DNA of 64,000 nt. It comes from Brucella anthropi ATCC 49188 (lineage in GTDB: Bacteria; Pseudomonadota; Alphaproteobacteria; Rhizobiales; Rhizobiaceae). The notes under the pieces are model-generated. The model ran no database searches. It was given only the letters and a program-made list of their open reading frames with translations, and had not been told where the DNA came from. The DNA lies in contig NC_009667.1 of the NCBI RefSeq assembly GCF_000017405.1, positions 2,032,001-2,096,000 on the forward strand. The letters run 5' to 3'. The position numbers were made by a program, and so were the translations under genes. Positions within the stretch are counted from its first letter, which is position 1. The number at the start of each line of letters is the position of its first letter. Positions 1 to 7,365 of the stretch are shown here, one piece after another.

Positions 1-577
1 TCAAGCCAAAATCGAACAGATTTTCTGCGCCGTCTGCATCCAGTATTGCAATGGCTTGGGCAATTTCCGATGTCGCAGTGATGCTTACGGCATCGCCCGG
101 CACGCTTTCGTGGATGTCGGCCTGTTGTTCCAGCGCTGAACCGACAACATAATGGCTTATGGCGATTAGCGCGCGCGCTGCATTTGCGGGTGTAAAGCCT
201 GCCTGAATCAAAAACTCGATCTGGGTTTCCGCCTGTCCCGCCTGATTGTTATTCGGGCGGGTTCCGGCGTGAATGTGCGCACCGTCACGATAAGTCAGCA
301 ATGCCCGTCGGAAACTATGTGCATTTTCAATTAGAAAATGACGCCAGTTCTCCCCAGCGCGCGGTAAGGCGTGGTCGTGATGCTCTGCCAAAATCGTTTC
401 TGCAAGGGCATCCAGCAGCACACGTTTGTTTTTGAAATGCCAGTAGAGAGCAGGTTGTTGCACACCCAGCCGTTCCGCCAGACGACGGGTCGTCAGGCCT
501 TCTTCTCCGACCTCGTTCAATAGTTCCAGTGCCGTTTGTATCACGGCATCACGGTGCAGTTTTGCCAATGCGCTCAC
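1..577 (-). CDS. tetR: TetR-class tetracycline repressor (partial, 3' end beyond window)
   Basis: The minus-strand reading frame opens at a GTG at 577 and stays open to base 1, so the C-terminus lies outside the window. About 192 residues are visible of a family that is usually a little over 200. The N-terminal helix-turn-helix (LTTRRLAERLGVQQPALYWH, residues about 29-48) is the classical TetR recognition domain. The segment around NAHSF and DGAHIHAGT matches the part of TetR that holds the drug-contacting Asn and His. It would repress itself and the divergent efflux gene and release DNA on binding tetracycline-Mg. Two tetO-like palindromes lie directly upstream. The GTG start is chosen because it precedes the conserved KLHRD segment; an internal start is possible. 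Confidence 0.9.
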   Translation of the reverse strand, partial: MSALAKLHRDAVIQTALELLNEVGEEGLTTRRLAERLGVQQPALYWHFKNKRVLLDALAETILAEHHDHALPRAGENWRHFLIENAHSFRRALLTYRDGAHIHAGTRPNNNQAGQAETQIEFLIQAGFTPANAARALIAISHYVVGSALEQQADIHESVPGDAVSITATSEIAQAIAILDADGAENLFDFGL

Positions 578-592
578 CAAATCAGTTGTGTC

Positions 593-621
593 TTGACAAT
601 TTATCATTGATAAATTTTAAG
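593..621 (+). promoter_or_regulatory. Probable tetA promoter overlapping the distal operator
   Basis: A perfect -35 hexamer TTGACA (593-598) is followed after 17 bases by TTTAAG (616-621) as a weak -10. The spacer is occupied almost entirely by the first operator palindrome, so a bound repressor would block polymerase. The -10 match is poor, so the exact transcription start is uncertain. Confidence 0.5.
598..616. promoter_or_regulatory. tetO-like operator, perfect 19-bp palindrome
   Basis: The sequence aatttatcattgataaatt is a perfect palindrome centred on base 607. Its core TATCATTGATA closely resembles the TATCA-N-TGATA core of known tet operators. It is one of two sites whose centres are 30 bp apart, the arrangement known for Tn10-type tet operators. 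Confidence 0.85.
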
Positions 622-627
622 TCCAGT

Positions 628-646
628 TCCTTATCGTTGATAAATT
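628..646. promoter_or_regulatory. Second tetO-like operator, imperfect palindrome
   Basis: The core ttatcgttgataa (631-643) is a palindrome with one mismatched pair around its centre at 637. Taken as a 19-bp site it is separated from the first operator by 11 bp. It ends 11 bp before the tetA start codon, so occupancy would also cover the tetA leader. Confidence 0.75.
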
Positions 647-657
647 GTGAGGCTGGC

Positions 658-1845
658 ATGAAACGCACATTGATGATTGTTCTCGCCGTTACTGCTTTGG
701 ACGCGGTGGGAATCGGGCTTGTGATGCCTGTCCTGCCCAGTTTGCTGCGGGATGTGGCTCATTCCGACGATGTGGCGGGGCACTATGGCGTGTTGCTGTC
801 TCTTTATGCACTGATGCAGGTGTTCTTTGCCCCAATTCTGGGGGGAATGTCCGACCGGTTTGGCCGGAAGCCGATCCTGCTTGGCTCGCTCATTGGTGCG
901 ATGATCGATTATGCCATCATGTCTGCCGCCCCTCATCTCTGGGTTCTTTATGCCGGGCGCATCCTATCGGGCATGATGGGGGCAACGATGGCGGTTGCAG
1001 GGGCTTGCATAGCGGATACGGTGGAAGAGGGCACACGTGCTCGAGCTTTTGGCTGGCTGGGTGCATGTTATGGCGGCGGTATGATTCTTGGACCGGTCGT
1101 TGGCGGCGCGTTAGGAAGTATATCACTGACAGCTCCATTTGCCGCCGCCGCCGCGGTCAACGGTCTCATGGCCCTATCTGTCTACCTTGTGATGCCGGAG
1201 GTACGCCGAACAACCAAACCGGAGCCTCAGGCGAAGGGACTTCATTGCGCTCTTGTACCATCGGGTGTGCAGAAGGGGCTGAAACCGTTGCTGTGGGTTT
1301 TCTTTCTCCTGCAATTGGTAGGGCAAATACCAGCTGCCTTGTGGGTGATATTCACTGAAGATCGTTTCCATTGGGATACGACATATGTCGGCTTGTCGCT
1401 TGCGGCATTCGGTTTGCTGCATGCTATGTTTCAATGGCTTGGTACGGGGCGTCTCGTCGCAACAATTGGAGCTGGATATACGATAATCATCGGAATAGCG
1501 GCTGACGGGCTGGGCATGGCATCTCTCGCGATCGCGACAGAAGGATGGATGACTGTGCCAATTCTCGTCTTGCTGGCATTTGGCGGGATAGCGATGCCAG
1601 CTCTGCAATCCGTCCTGTCGGATAAGACCAGTCAAGACGAGCAAGGCGCGCTTCAGGGGATGTTGGCAAGTCTTACAAATATCAGTGCCGTCGCAGGGCC
1701 GGTTATCTTTACAGCCTTTTATATGAGGACTGCAGCCAGCTGGAACGGATGGGTGTGGCTGTTTGGGCCCGCAATCTATCTGGCGGCCGCTCCATTACTC
1801 ATTTTCGTTCGGCGTCAGTCGGCGGGCTTGCCGTCAAGGAGATGA
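658..1845 (+). CDS. tetA: Tetracycline efflux MFS antiporter (TetA class)
   Basis: This 395-aa inner-membrane protein is predicted to exchange tetracycline-Mg for protons. It has the 12-helix layout of the DHA1 drug antiporters. The family residues are in place: Asp15 in helix 1 (TALDAVG), motif A in the loop 2-3 (LGGMSDRFGRKPIL, Asp66 and Arg70), Asp84 in IDYAIM, and Asp283 matching the Asp285 region of TetA(B). The ATG at 658 is chosen because MKRTLMIV aligns with TetA N-termini; the frame is open further upstream, but that would run across both operators. The last 31 bp of tetA overlap the convergent neighbouring gene. It resembles TetA(A)/TetA(C) but is clearly divergent, so I give no class letter. 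Confidence 0.9.
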   Translation: MKRTLMIVLAVTALDAVGIGLVMPVLPSLLRDVAHSDDVAGHYGVLLSLYALMQVFFAPILGGMSDRFGRKPILLGSLIGAMIDYAIMSAAPHLWVLYAGRILSGMMGATMAVAGACIADTVEEGTRARAFGWLGACYGGGMILGPVVGGALGSISLTAPFAAAAAVNGLMALSVYLVMPEVRRTTKPEPQAKGLHCALVPSGVQKGLKPLLWVFFLLQLVGQIPAALWVIFTEDRFHWDTTYVGLSLAAFGLLHAMFQWLGTGRLVATIGAGYTIIIGIAADGLGMASLAIATEGWMTVPILVLLAFGGIAMPALQSVLSDKTSQDEQGALQGMLASLTNISAVAGPVIFTAFYMRTAASWNGWVWLFGPAIYLAAAPLLIFVRRQSAGLPSRR

Positions 1846-2546
1846 GCGTTGGCAAAATCGACGATCGCCTTGTCCAGTGACTTCCATTCGCCAAGCATGG
1901 AGCGGGGGAAGCGATAAAGTATCTGCAAGTCGCGGCCGAACTGGACGTCGCGCTCGCATGAATTGAAGCTTTCCGCACCGCTATCCGCAAGACATCGTGC
2001 AACGAATTCCGGCTTGCCGCTGCTCGGATCGGACAGGACCAGTTCCTCGCCCTTGTAACCGCTGCTTTCCAGAAAACGGTGTACTGTCAGGTTTCCGGGG
2101 GCGGTTTCCCCGTTCGGGTCTATCAGCTCGGCATAGATGGGCAGATAGCGCCCGCTCATGTCGCGGGACATGGTTCGCTGTTCGATAGACATGAAAATGA
2201 GATGCCGTTTCGGGGTCAAAAGGTTGAAGATGGCGCGGTCGCGTTCCGTATAGCCGGTAAGCCCCGGCCAGCGGGCATAAAGATCGAGACGCCCCGTCAC
2301 CCCGTCACGTCGCTGGTTCGAAAAGCGGATCATATTGGCTGGAATCGACAGGACATTGTTGCCAATGATGATTTCATAAGCGTGCGTGCTGTCGGAGTGT
2401 CCGCCGCGCGCAATCAGCGGACCAAGCAGACGCCCGCCAACATTTACGGCAACCGAAAGCAGAATCAGAACGATAACCGCCAACAGCAGCCAGCCGAAGA
2501 GGCGGCTTCCCATTTTCGAGGCGGTGTAATCTGGTGCTGTTTCCAT
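1815..2546 (-). CDS. Conserved hypothetical membrane-anchored protein
   Basis: This 243-aa protein has a short cytoplasmic N-terminus, one strongly hydrophobic segment (about residues 14-37) and a roughly 200-residue soluble part that probably faces the periplasm. Two Cys near the C-terminus (CLADSG and NSCERDV) could form a disulfide. I recognise no catalytic motif. The ATG at 2546 is preferred over an upstream TTG at 2573; neither has a clear Shine-Dalgarno site. Its 3' end overlaps the convergent tetA by 31 bp. Function unknown. Confidence 0.7.
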   Translation of the reverse strand: METAPDYTASKMGSRLFGWLLLAVIVLILLSVAVNVGGRLLGPLIARGGHSDSTHAYEIIIGNNVLSIPANMIRFSNQRRDGVTGRLDLYARWPGLTGYTERDRAIFNLLTPKRHLIFMSIEQRTMSRDMSGRYLPIYAELIDPNGETAPGNLTVHRFLESSGYKGEELVLSDPSSGKPEFVARCLADSGAESFNSCERDVQFGRDLQILYRFPRSMLGEWKSLDKAIVDFANAHLLDGKPAD

Positions 2547-2677
2547 CTGGGTGTCATGGTGATGATATTGCAAAAGAATATCGGTCTTTTATGGTTAACA
2601 GAGCGTGAAGTCGTGCTTGTATGACTGCTTGAAACGGCTTAGCGATTCAATATCGAGTTTGCTGATGGAGGAAGAAC

Positions 2678-3205
2678 ATGCCGATCTATGCATATAACGG
2701 GCACAAGCCGCTATTCGCGGACCGCAGCAGCAACTGGATCGCGCCCGATGCGACCCTGATCGGCAAGATCGTTGTGGGTGAGAATGCCGGGTTCTGGTTC
2801 GGTGCCGTTTTGCGCGGCGATAATGAGCCGATCACCATTGGCGATGACACCAATGTTCAGGAACACACCATCATGCATACCGATATCGGCTTTCCGCTCA
2901 CAGTCGGTGCAGGGTGTACCATCGGGCATCGGGCCATACTTCATGGCTGCACCGTTGGCGACAACACATTGATCGGTATGGGAGCCATCGTTCTCAATGG
3001 CGCGAAGATCGGAAAGAATTGTCTGATCGGGGCAGGGGCGCTTGTGACAGAGGGCAAGGAAATACCGGACAATTCGCTGGTCGTCGGTTCTCCTGCGCGG
3101 ATCCTCCGGGAACTGGACGATGCTGCGGTGGATAAACTCAGACTTTCCGCAGAGCATTACGTCGAGAAGGCCCGATCTTTCATGCGTGGGCTGGAGCCGG
3201 CCTGA
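2678..3205 (+). CDS. Gamma-carbonic anhydrase-like hexapeptide-repeat protein
   Basis: The 175-aa protein is made of imperfect hexapeptide repeats (for example ITIGDDTNV, LTVGAGCTIG, CTVGDNTLIG) that fold as a left-handed beta helix and normally trimerise. The metal-binding His triad of gamma-class carbonic anhydrases is conserved as His67, His84 and His89. It belongs to the YrdA/PaaY/CaiE group, whose members bind zinc; carbonic anhydrase activity is likely but not proven by sequence. A good ribosome-binding site (GGAGG, 7-8 bases upstream) supports the start. It stands alone and ends in a shared terminator with the convergent protease gene. Confidence 0.88.
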   Translation: MPIYAYNGHKPLFADRSSNWIAPDATLIGKIVVGENAGFWFGAVLRGDNEPITIGDDTNVQEHTIMHTDIGFPLTVGAGCTIGHRAILHGCTVGDNTLIGMGAIVLNGAKIGKNCLIGAGALVTEGKEIPDNSLVVGSPARILRELDDAAVDKLRLSAEHYVEKARSFMRGLEPA

Positions 3206-3212
3206 AAAGAAA

Positions 3213-3249
3213 AAGGACGGGGCCAGAGGGAGACTGACGACCCGTCCTT
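3213..3249. terminator. Bidirectional hairpin terminator
   Basis: A perfect 9-bp stem, aaggacggg (3213-3221) with cccgtcctt (3241-3249), closes a 19-nt loop between two convergent genes. In the minus direction it is followed by a U-rich tract (from gaaaagaaa on the plus strand), so it best fits the protease gene; in the plus direction the T-tract is weak. Confidence 0.75.
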
Positions 3250-3267
3250 GTTCGATTAATCTGTTGA

Positions 3268-3876
3268 TTAGTTCTTGATGCTGCCAACCAAGAGTTCGCG
3301 GTCGCTCTTGATTGAGACCCAGCTACCGGTGTTCGTGGTCGACTGGCGCTTGAGATAGGTATAGTCGGTCTTGTTCCAGGCGAGAACGCGGGTATCGAGA
3401 TTGTCGAGAATGAAGTCGCCACGGTCGGTGCGAACGGTCAGAACCGCATGGCCTTCACCGTTTGGCTGGCGAACCACTGTGAAAAGCAGCGTATTTGCCG
3501 GGATGCCGAGCGCCATCAGTTCACGACGCTTCAAAAGCATGTAGTCGTCGCAGTCGCCGACTGTTGTCGGATATTCCCAGTATTCCTCGCGACCCCAGGC
3601 TTCCATATCGGTCATCGGCGCAATCTTTTCGTTGACGCTCGCATTGACTGCAATGATCTGCTTCCAGATTTCCGGCGTCAGTTTCAGCATATTGCTGTTG
3701 CGGCTGGTGATGTTGCATTCGGACTTGTAGCGATCGCAGAATTCGTAGTGGCCAATCGGCTGCGAAGTGCGTTCGCCGGTCGTCATCCACGGTGAATTGG
3801 AGGCGGGGCTTGCTGCCTCTGCCAGTCCGATTCCGAGCAGCATCAGGATGGCTGCGATGATGGTTTGCTTTGTCAT
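3268..3876 (-). CDS. Bacterial transglutaminase-like cysteine protease (BTLCP family), secreted
   Basis: The 202-aa product has a signal peptide (cleavage after about residue 21, AEA). The core matches the BTLCP (DUF920) family of predicted periplasmic cysteine proteases. The catalytic triad is visible as Cys109 (VGDCDDY), His143 (GEGHAVLTV) and Asp158 (ILDNLD). In Pseudomonas, LapG of this family cleaves adhesins under c-di-GMP control, but I see no adhesin or LapD-like gene here, so that role is not implied. Start at 3876 is preferred over a more upstream one because AGGGAG precedes it and the signal peptide begins there. Confidence 0.85.
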   Translation of the reverse strand: MTKQTIIAAILMLLGIGLAEAASPASNSPWMTTGERTSQPIGHYEFCDRYKSECNITSRNSNMLKLTPEIWKQIIAVNASVNEKIAPMTDMEAWGREEYWEYPTTVGDCDDYMLLKRRELMALGIPANTLLFTVVRQPNGEGHAVLTVRTDRGDFILDNLDTRVLAWNKTDYTYLKRQSTTNTGSWVSIKSDRELLVGSIKN

Positions 3877-4114
3877 TCTTTTGTCTCCCTGTTGGAGACC
3901 AAGATGACTTAGACAATTTGAAGGCACGCAAATTTGCGCACGAAAATGCGAGTCAAATTCGATTAAAAGTGCAAATAACGCTGAAACTTTTTGTCAACGA
4001 ACGGACAAATTCAGGGCAAAATGGGCTGTTTTTGCGGCTTTTTCGTGATTGCGGGCATTTCGCGGTTTGCCATTCCGTAACCTTGACACGCGTTCATCTT
4101 TTGGGCGGATGCTT

Positions 4115-4720
4115 TCAACCGAAAAGATTGTCCAGCGTTGTGCTGGTCTGGATGGTGGCGAACTCGATTGCAAAACCGCCTTGGAAATGACGGACGACAG
4201 TTCCCCGGATCGGTCCAAGCATGACGCCGCTCTTGATCGCGGGCTTGAACTCGCTTTCGATTGCCGCACCGGAAAGCGAAAGGTCCGCAATGCGGCACAG
4301 TCTCTGGGCGCCATCGGCAAAAGTAATGTTCTGCTGGGTTTTGCGTGGCACAACACGTTCGTGACGGCGATCTTCCGGCAGGGCAAGTTCGTGCTTGTTG
4401 GCAAGCCAGGTCAACTGTGCGGAAAGCTTGTCTTTCTTCTGTTCGGAGGTCGACAGGAGAATGTGGAAACCTTCGGATGTAACCTCGTTGGCAATGCCTT
4501 CAATCCGTCCCACGTGATCGATATAGGCGATGATCCGTTCACCGTTGCGCGGCGTTGCAATACCGCTCATGAGCGCAGTTCCAGGCGACATGCGCTTGAT
4601 GATGCAGGGAAATTCGCTGCGATTTTCCAGCATGTAGCGACCGTTGAGATCGACATTCACGGCGTTGAAATTTTCCTGCCGCACATTGCTTGCAGTAGAT
4701 GCCGCAGCAAATCTATTCAT
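4115..4720 (-). CDS. PilZ-domain protein, probably with two PilZ-like domains
   Basis: The 201-aa protein carries a C-terminal PilZ domain with both c-di-GMP motifs: the Arg-rich switch (EDRRHERVVPRK, about residues 116-127) and DLSLSG (about 146-151). The N-terminal half (GRYMLENRSEFPCII) looks like a second, degenerate PilZ domain lacking the full motif, a layout common in Hyphomicrobiales. It would sense c-di-GMP and act on an unknown partner. The ATG at 4720 is used; the frame extends to a TTG at 4768, which is less likely. It lies upstream of the protease gene on the same strand, separated by 238 bp. Confidence 0.82.
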   Translation of the reverse strand: MNRFAAASTASNVRQENFNAVNVDLNGRYMLENRSEFPCIIKRMSPGTALMSGIATPRNGERIIAYIDHVGRIEGIANEVTSEGFHILLSTSEQKKDKLSAQLTWLANKHELALPEDRRHERVVPRKTQQNITFADGAQRLCRIADLSLSGAAIESEFKPAIKSGVMLGPIRGTVVRHFQGGFAIEFATIQTSTTLDNLFG

Positions 4721-4812
4721 CAAAGCCGATCCATCTCGAAATTGGGTACTCTTAATTATCCGCCACAATACAGTAGCCGTCGATAAAGAGAAATCGCGAT
4801 TTCAACCCTAAG

Positions 4813-5463
4813 TCAGGCTTTGCCGCCCTTGATGACGCGCAATTTCGGAGCGGCGTGCTCCTGTAGCTGCGTCAGGCGAACATTCGTCCACTCCCGGCCT
4901 GTTCGGGGTGCATTCACCGTGATGGCAGCCGATTTTCGGATGTCATCCGCAAGAATCAGATCGGGCGCCACCGGGTCGATGGAATTTAAATGCCCGAGGA
5001 CGATTGGATCGGCTCCGACCCATGCGACGGAATCAAGCACGGCGATGCTGCCAAGCAGGCTGATCTGCCCGTTTGGCGCCTCCAGCGGGGCGAGAAACAT
5101 TTCCAGCCCGAGGCTTCGCCCGGACATGCTGATTCCCACATGCGACACGAGGGCAGGGACTTCCAGGCTACTTACATTTTCCGACAGTTCGCCAAGGGCT
5201 GCCCGGTCCCGCTCGGACCAGAGCGAGAGAAACCGTGTGTTCTTCAGTTCGCGACCGAAAAGGGTGCAGATGCGTGTTCCGGCCAGACGAAAGGACAAAT
5301 CACCATGCTTTTCGGCTTCGAGGAAGAAAAGGTCGGACAGATGACGCCCGAGCTTGCGCGGCTCGATCTGTTCGCGCATCGGCGCGCGAAAGAAACCGCT
5401 TTCAGTGCGGGCCAAACGCTGCCATTCGGCGAAAATCGCGATCGTACTGCGGTGTTTCATCAT
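4813..5463 (-). CDS. PAS-like domain protein (PAS_5/DUF1388-type group)
   Basis: The 216-aa protein matches the alphaproteobacterial group of short proteins with a single PAS-fold domain (WQRLARTESG, then RLAGTRICTLFGREL and FLSLW), with no output domain recognisable. The C-terminal about 45 residues are less ordered and end in LRVIKGGKA. Function unknown; a sensory or adaptor role is only inferred from the fold. The ATG pair at 5460-5463 is taken as start, though an upstream GTG at 5487 is in frame. It shares strand with the PilZ gene, with a gap of 92 bp. Confidence 0.7.
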   Translation of the reverse strand: MMKHRSTIAIFAEWQRLARTESGFFRAPMREQIEPRKLGRHLSDLFFLEAEKHGDLSFRLAGTRICTLFGRELKNTRFLSLWSERDRAALGELSENVSSLEVPALVSHVGISMSGRSLGLEMFLAPLEAPNGQISLLGSIAVLDSVAWVGADPIVLGHLNSIDPVAPDLILADDIRKSAAITVNAPRTGREWTNVRLTQLQEHAAPKLRVIKGGKA

Positions 5464-5649
5464 GCGCCGTTGATTTGTCCGTTGCACGCGGAGGCTGGCT
5501 CCGCTGTTGAACGCATTAAAATAGTATTAACGGCGAGGATGCCAGTTTAACCCTTTCTTCATCCACCGGGCTCGTTCGTTAAGGTTAATAATAAGTAATG
5601 GTTGCACGGCACTGAAAGACGCGCTTTGATAGGGCATCAGACGAAGCCT

Positions 5650-5748
5650 TTGACTTGGTTGGCGTTTTTCTGAGCTCCAGATTTAATTTCGCGAAAGATT
5701 TCTGTTCGCGTGAAGGCCGACCGGGAACCTCCGTCGGCCTTTATTTTT
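5650..5748 (+). ncRNA. Candidate small RNA ending in a strong terminator with a CCTCC loop
   Basis: The 379-bp gap 5464-5842 between divergent genes has no credible ORF, but holds a complete plus-strand intrinsic terminator: stem aaggccgac (5713-5721) with gtcggcctt (5733-5741), an 11-nt loop containing ACCTCC, then tatttttaac. No plus-strand protein gene precedes it, since the upstream gene runs the other way. The simplest reading is an independent short transcript. Exposed CCTCC in a hairpin loop is an anti-Shine-Dalgarno feature seen in several alphaproteobacterial sRNA families. The 5' end is a guess; TTGACT at 5650 could belong to its promoter. Confidence 0.4.
5713..5748 (+). terminator. 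Intrinsic terminator without an upstream protein gene
   Basis: Perfect 9-bp stem (5713-5721 with 5733-5741), loop of 11, then a T-rich tail (tatttttaac). See the candidate small RNA that it would end. Confidence 0.75.
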
Positions 5749-5842
5749 AACAAATTCTGCCCTATCAACATGCATCGACCAGACGCAAAAGGCTCCTTCG
5801 GTCCAATTGCGGTGCTTCGCATAAAATAGAAAGCAGCAGTTC

Positions 5843-6583
5843 ATGAGCGTTCCCCAGCCGGAAATGAACGGCAGTAACCGCCGGTCGGGCGGTAGTGAGC
5901 CGATGTTCAATATTCCGGGCGTTGTTCTCGCTCTGATTGGCCTCTGCGCCGCAGTCTATATTTATCAGAACTACCTCATCAGCGAGCAGCAGAACTATGA
6001 ATTCATGCTGAACTTCGCGCTCATTCCGGCGCGGTTCTCGCTGGCGGACGGGTTCACCGATCCCGCCGCACTTTTTACGCTCATCAGCTATTCCTTCATG
6101 CATGGCGGCTTCGCCCATATTGCCGTCAACATGATCTGGCTTGCGGCTTTCGGTTCCCCGCTGGCCGGGCGCATCGGTACCGGACGAATGATCGTTTTCT
6201 GGATATTCACTTCGGTGATTGCCGGGTTGACCCATTACGCGATCTATCCGGACAGCGTTTCGCCACTGGTGGGCGCATCGGGCGCGATTTCGGGAATGAT
6301 GGGTGCAGCGGCGCGTTACGGTTTTCGTCGCATCGGCCATGGACGCAGATCGGAATTCGCAGGCCCCGTTCTTCCGGTAGGGCTGACCCTGACGCTGAAG
6401 CCCGTCCTGACTTTTGTGGGTGTCTGGTTCCTGATCAACATCATTACCGGTCTTTACTCGACTGGCGGGGCGGACCTTTCCAGCATTGCCTGGGAAGCGC
6501 ATATAGGCGGCTTCATCGCCGGCTTTTTCGGTATTTCACTGATGGACCGCCCACGCAGCTATGATGCCGTGCTGAGGCGATAG
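5843..6583 (+). CDS. Rhomboid-family intramembrane serine protease
   Basis: The 246-aa polytopic membrane protein has the rhomboid core of about six helices. The catalytic Ser146 lies in GASGAISG and the catalytic His220 in WEAHIGGF; the HxxxN motif in helix 2 is present as His92-Asn96 (AHIAVN). It is predicted to cleave transmembrane substrates in the inner membrane. The first 20 residues are hydrophilic and cytosolic. No substrate is suggested by the context. The start at 5843 has only a weak ribosome-binding site (GAAAGCAGC). Confidence 0.9.
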   Translation: MSVPQPEMNGSNRRSGGSEPMFNIPGVVLALIGLCAAVYIYQNYLISEQQNYEFMLNFALIPARFSLADGFTDPAALFTLISYSFMHGGFAHIAVNMIWLAAFGSPLAGRIGTGRMIVFWIFTSVIAGLTHYAIYPDSVSPLVGASGAISGMMGAAARYGFRRIGHGRRSEFAGPVLPVGLTLTLKPVLTFVGVWFLINIITGLYSTGGADLSSIAWEAHIGGFIAGFFGISLMDRPRSYDAVLRR

Positions 6584-6753
6584 GGTTCTGCACTCTTTTG
6601 GCTTTGACAAAGCCTTCTCCCCATTTGATGCCACTTGCTAATCGGACGATCGAAGCGCACCATCATGGAACGTGGTGGGAGGAACTGCGTTCTGCTTCAT
6701 ATGGCGTTTGAACGCCAGAAGCAGCGAGTGCTAAATCTTGGAGGGACTTTGGC

Positions 6754-7185
6754 ATGACCGTAAGATCGATTCTCGAGACAAAGGGCAGGGATGTAGTGGT
6801 TATCGCACCTGCCGATACACTATCTCACGCTGTCGCCATGTTGAACAAACACAAGATCGGCGCTCTGGTGGTGTGCGACGAGGCCGGTCGAATCAAGGGA
6901 ATCCTGTCAGAGCGTGATGTGGTGCGCGCTGTCGCCGCACAAGAAACCAAGGCCATGAGCATGCCGGTCACCGAGGTTATGACGGCAAAAGTGCAGGTTT
7001 GTCGCGAACATCACACGATCAATCAGGTGATGGAAATCATGACACGAAGCCGATTCCGCCATATGCCGGTGGAAGAACATGGCAAGCTCGTGGGAATCAT
7101 CTCGATTGGTGACGTTGTGAAGCGGCGTATCGAAGATGTTGAGCGCGAGGCGGAAGATATTCGCACCTATATCGCCACTGCCTGA
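6754..7185 (+). CDS. Protein of two CBS domains
   Basis: The 143-aa protein consists of a tandem pair of CBS motifs (a Bateman module): about residues 10-65, ending KIGALVVCDEAGRIKGILSERD, and about 78-135, ending FRHMPVEEHGKLVGIISIGD. Such stand-alone modules bind adenine nucleotides, and in several bacteria help balance energy or redox state; the ligand is not readable from sequence. A clear GGAGG lies 10 bases upstream of the ATG. Single-gene unit: 170 bp separate it from the rhomboid gene, and a repeat copy follows at once. Confidence 0.85.
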   Translation: MTVRSILETKGRDVVVIAPADTLSHAVAMLNKHKIGALVVCDEAGRIKGILSERDVVRAVAAQETKAMSMPVTEVMTAKVQVCREHHTINQVMEIMTRSRFRHMPVEEHGKLVGIISIGDVVKRRIEDVEREAEDIRTYIATA

Positions 7186-7286
7186 GAGTATTTCCAGAGA
7201 AAGTGCGAAGCGGTTTCGCGTAGGATAATGCGTACAAACAAAGAGATAGAGCGGTTCCACGCTTCTGTTTGAGCTGGAACCGCTCC
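7186..7286 (+). repeat. Degenerate intergenic repeat, copy A
   Basis: Directly after the CBS gene stop lies an element running from gagtatttcc to ggaaccgctcc. Its landmark segments (tttccag, gcgaagcggtttcgcg, ataatgcgta-aaacaaagaga, agagcggttcca) recur in the same order in a copy at 60568-60713 (opposite strand) and more weakly at 45630-45701. The 3' part can fold: gagcggttcca pairs with tggaaccgctc. Confidence 0.6.
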
Positions 7287-7365
7287 GGGTCATCGCGATT
7301 CGATATTTATATCTCCCGGCAGGCCAACCGGCCGGGAGGCATTTCATTGAAGAGTCATACTCGAA

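Noticed and set aside
529..657. Upstream extension of the tetA frame by 43 codons
   Set aside because: It would run across both operators and into the divergent tetR; TetA family N-termini begin at the ATG at 658.
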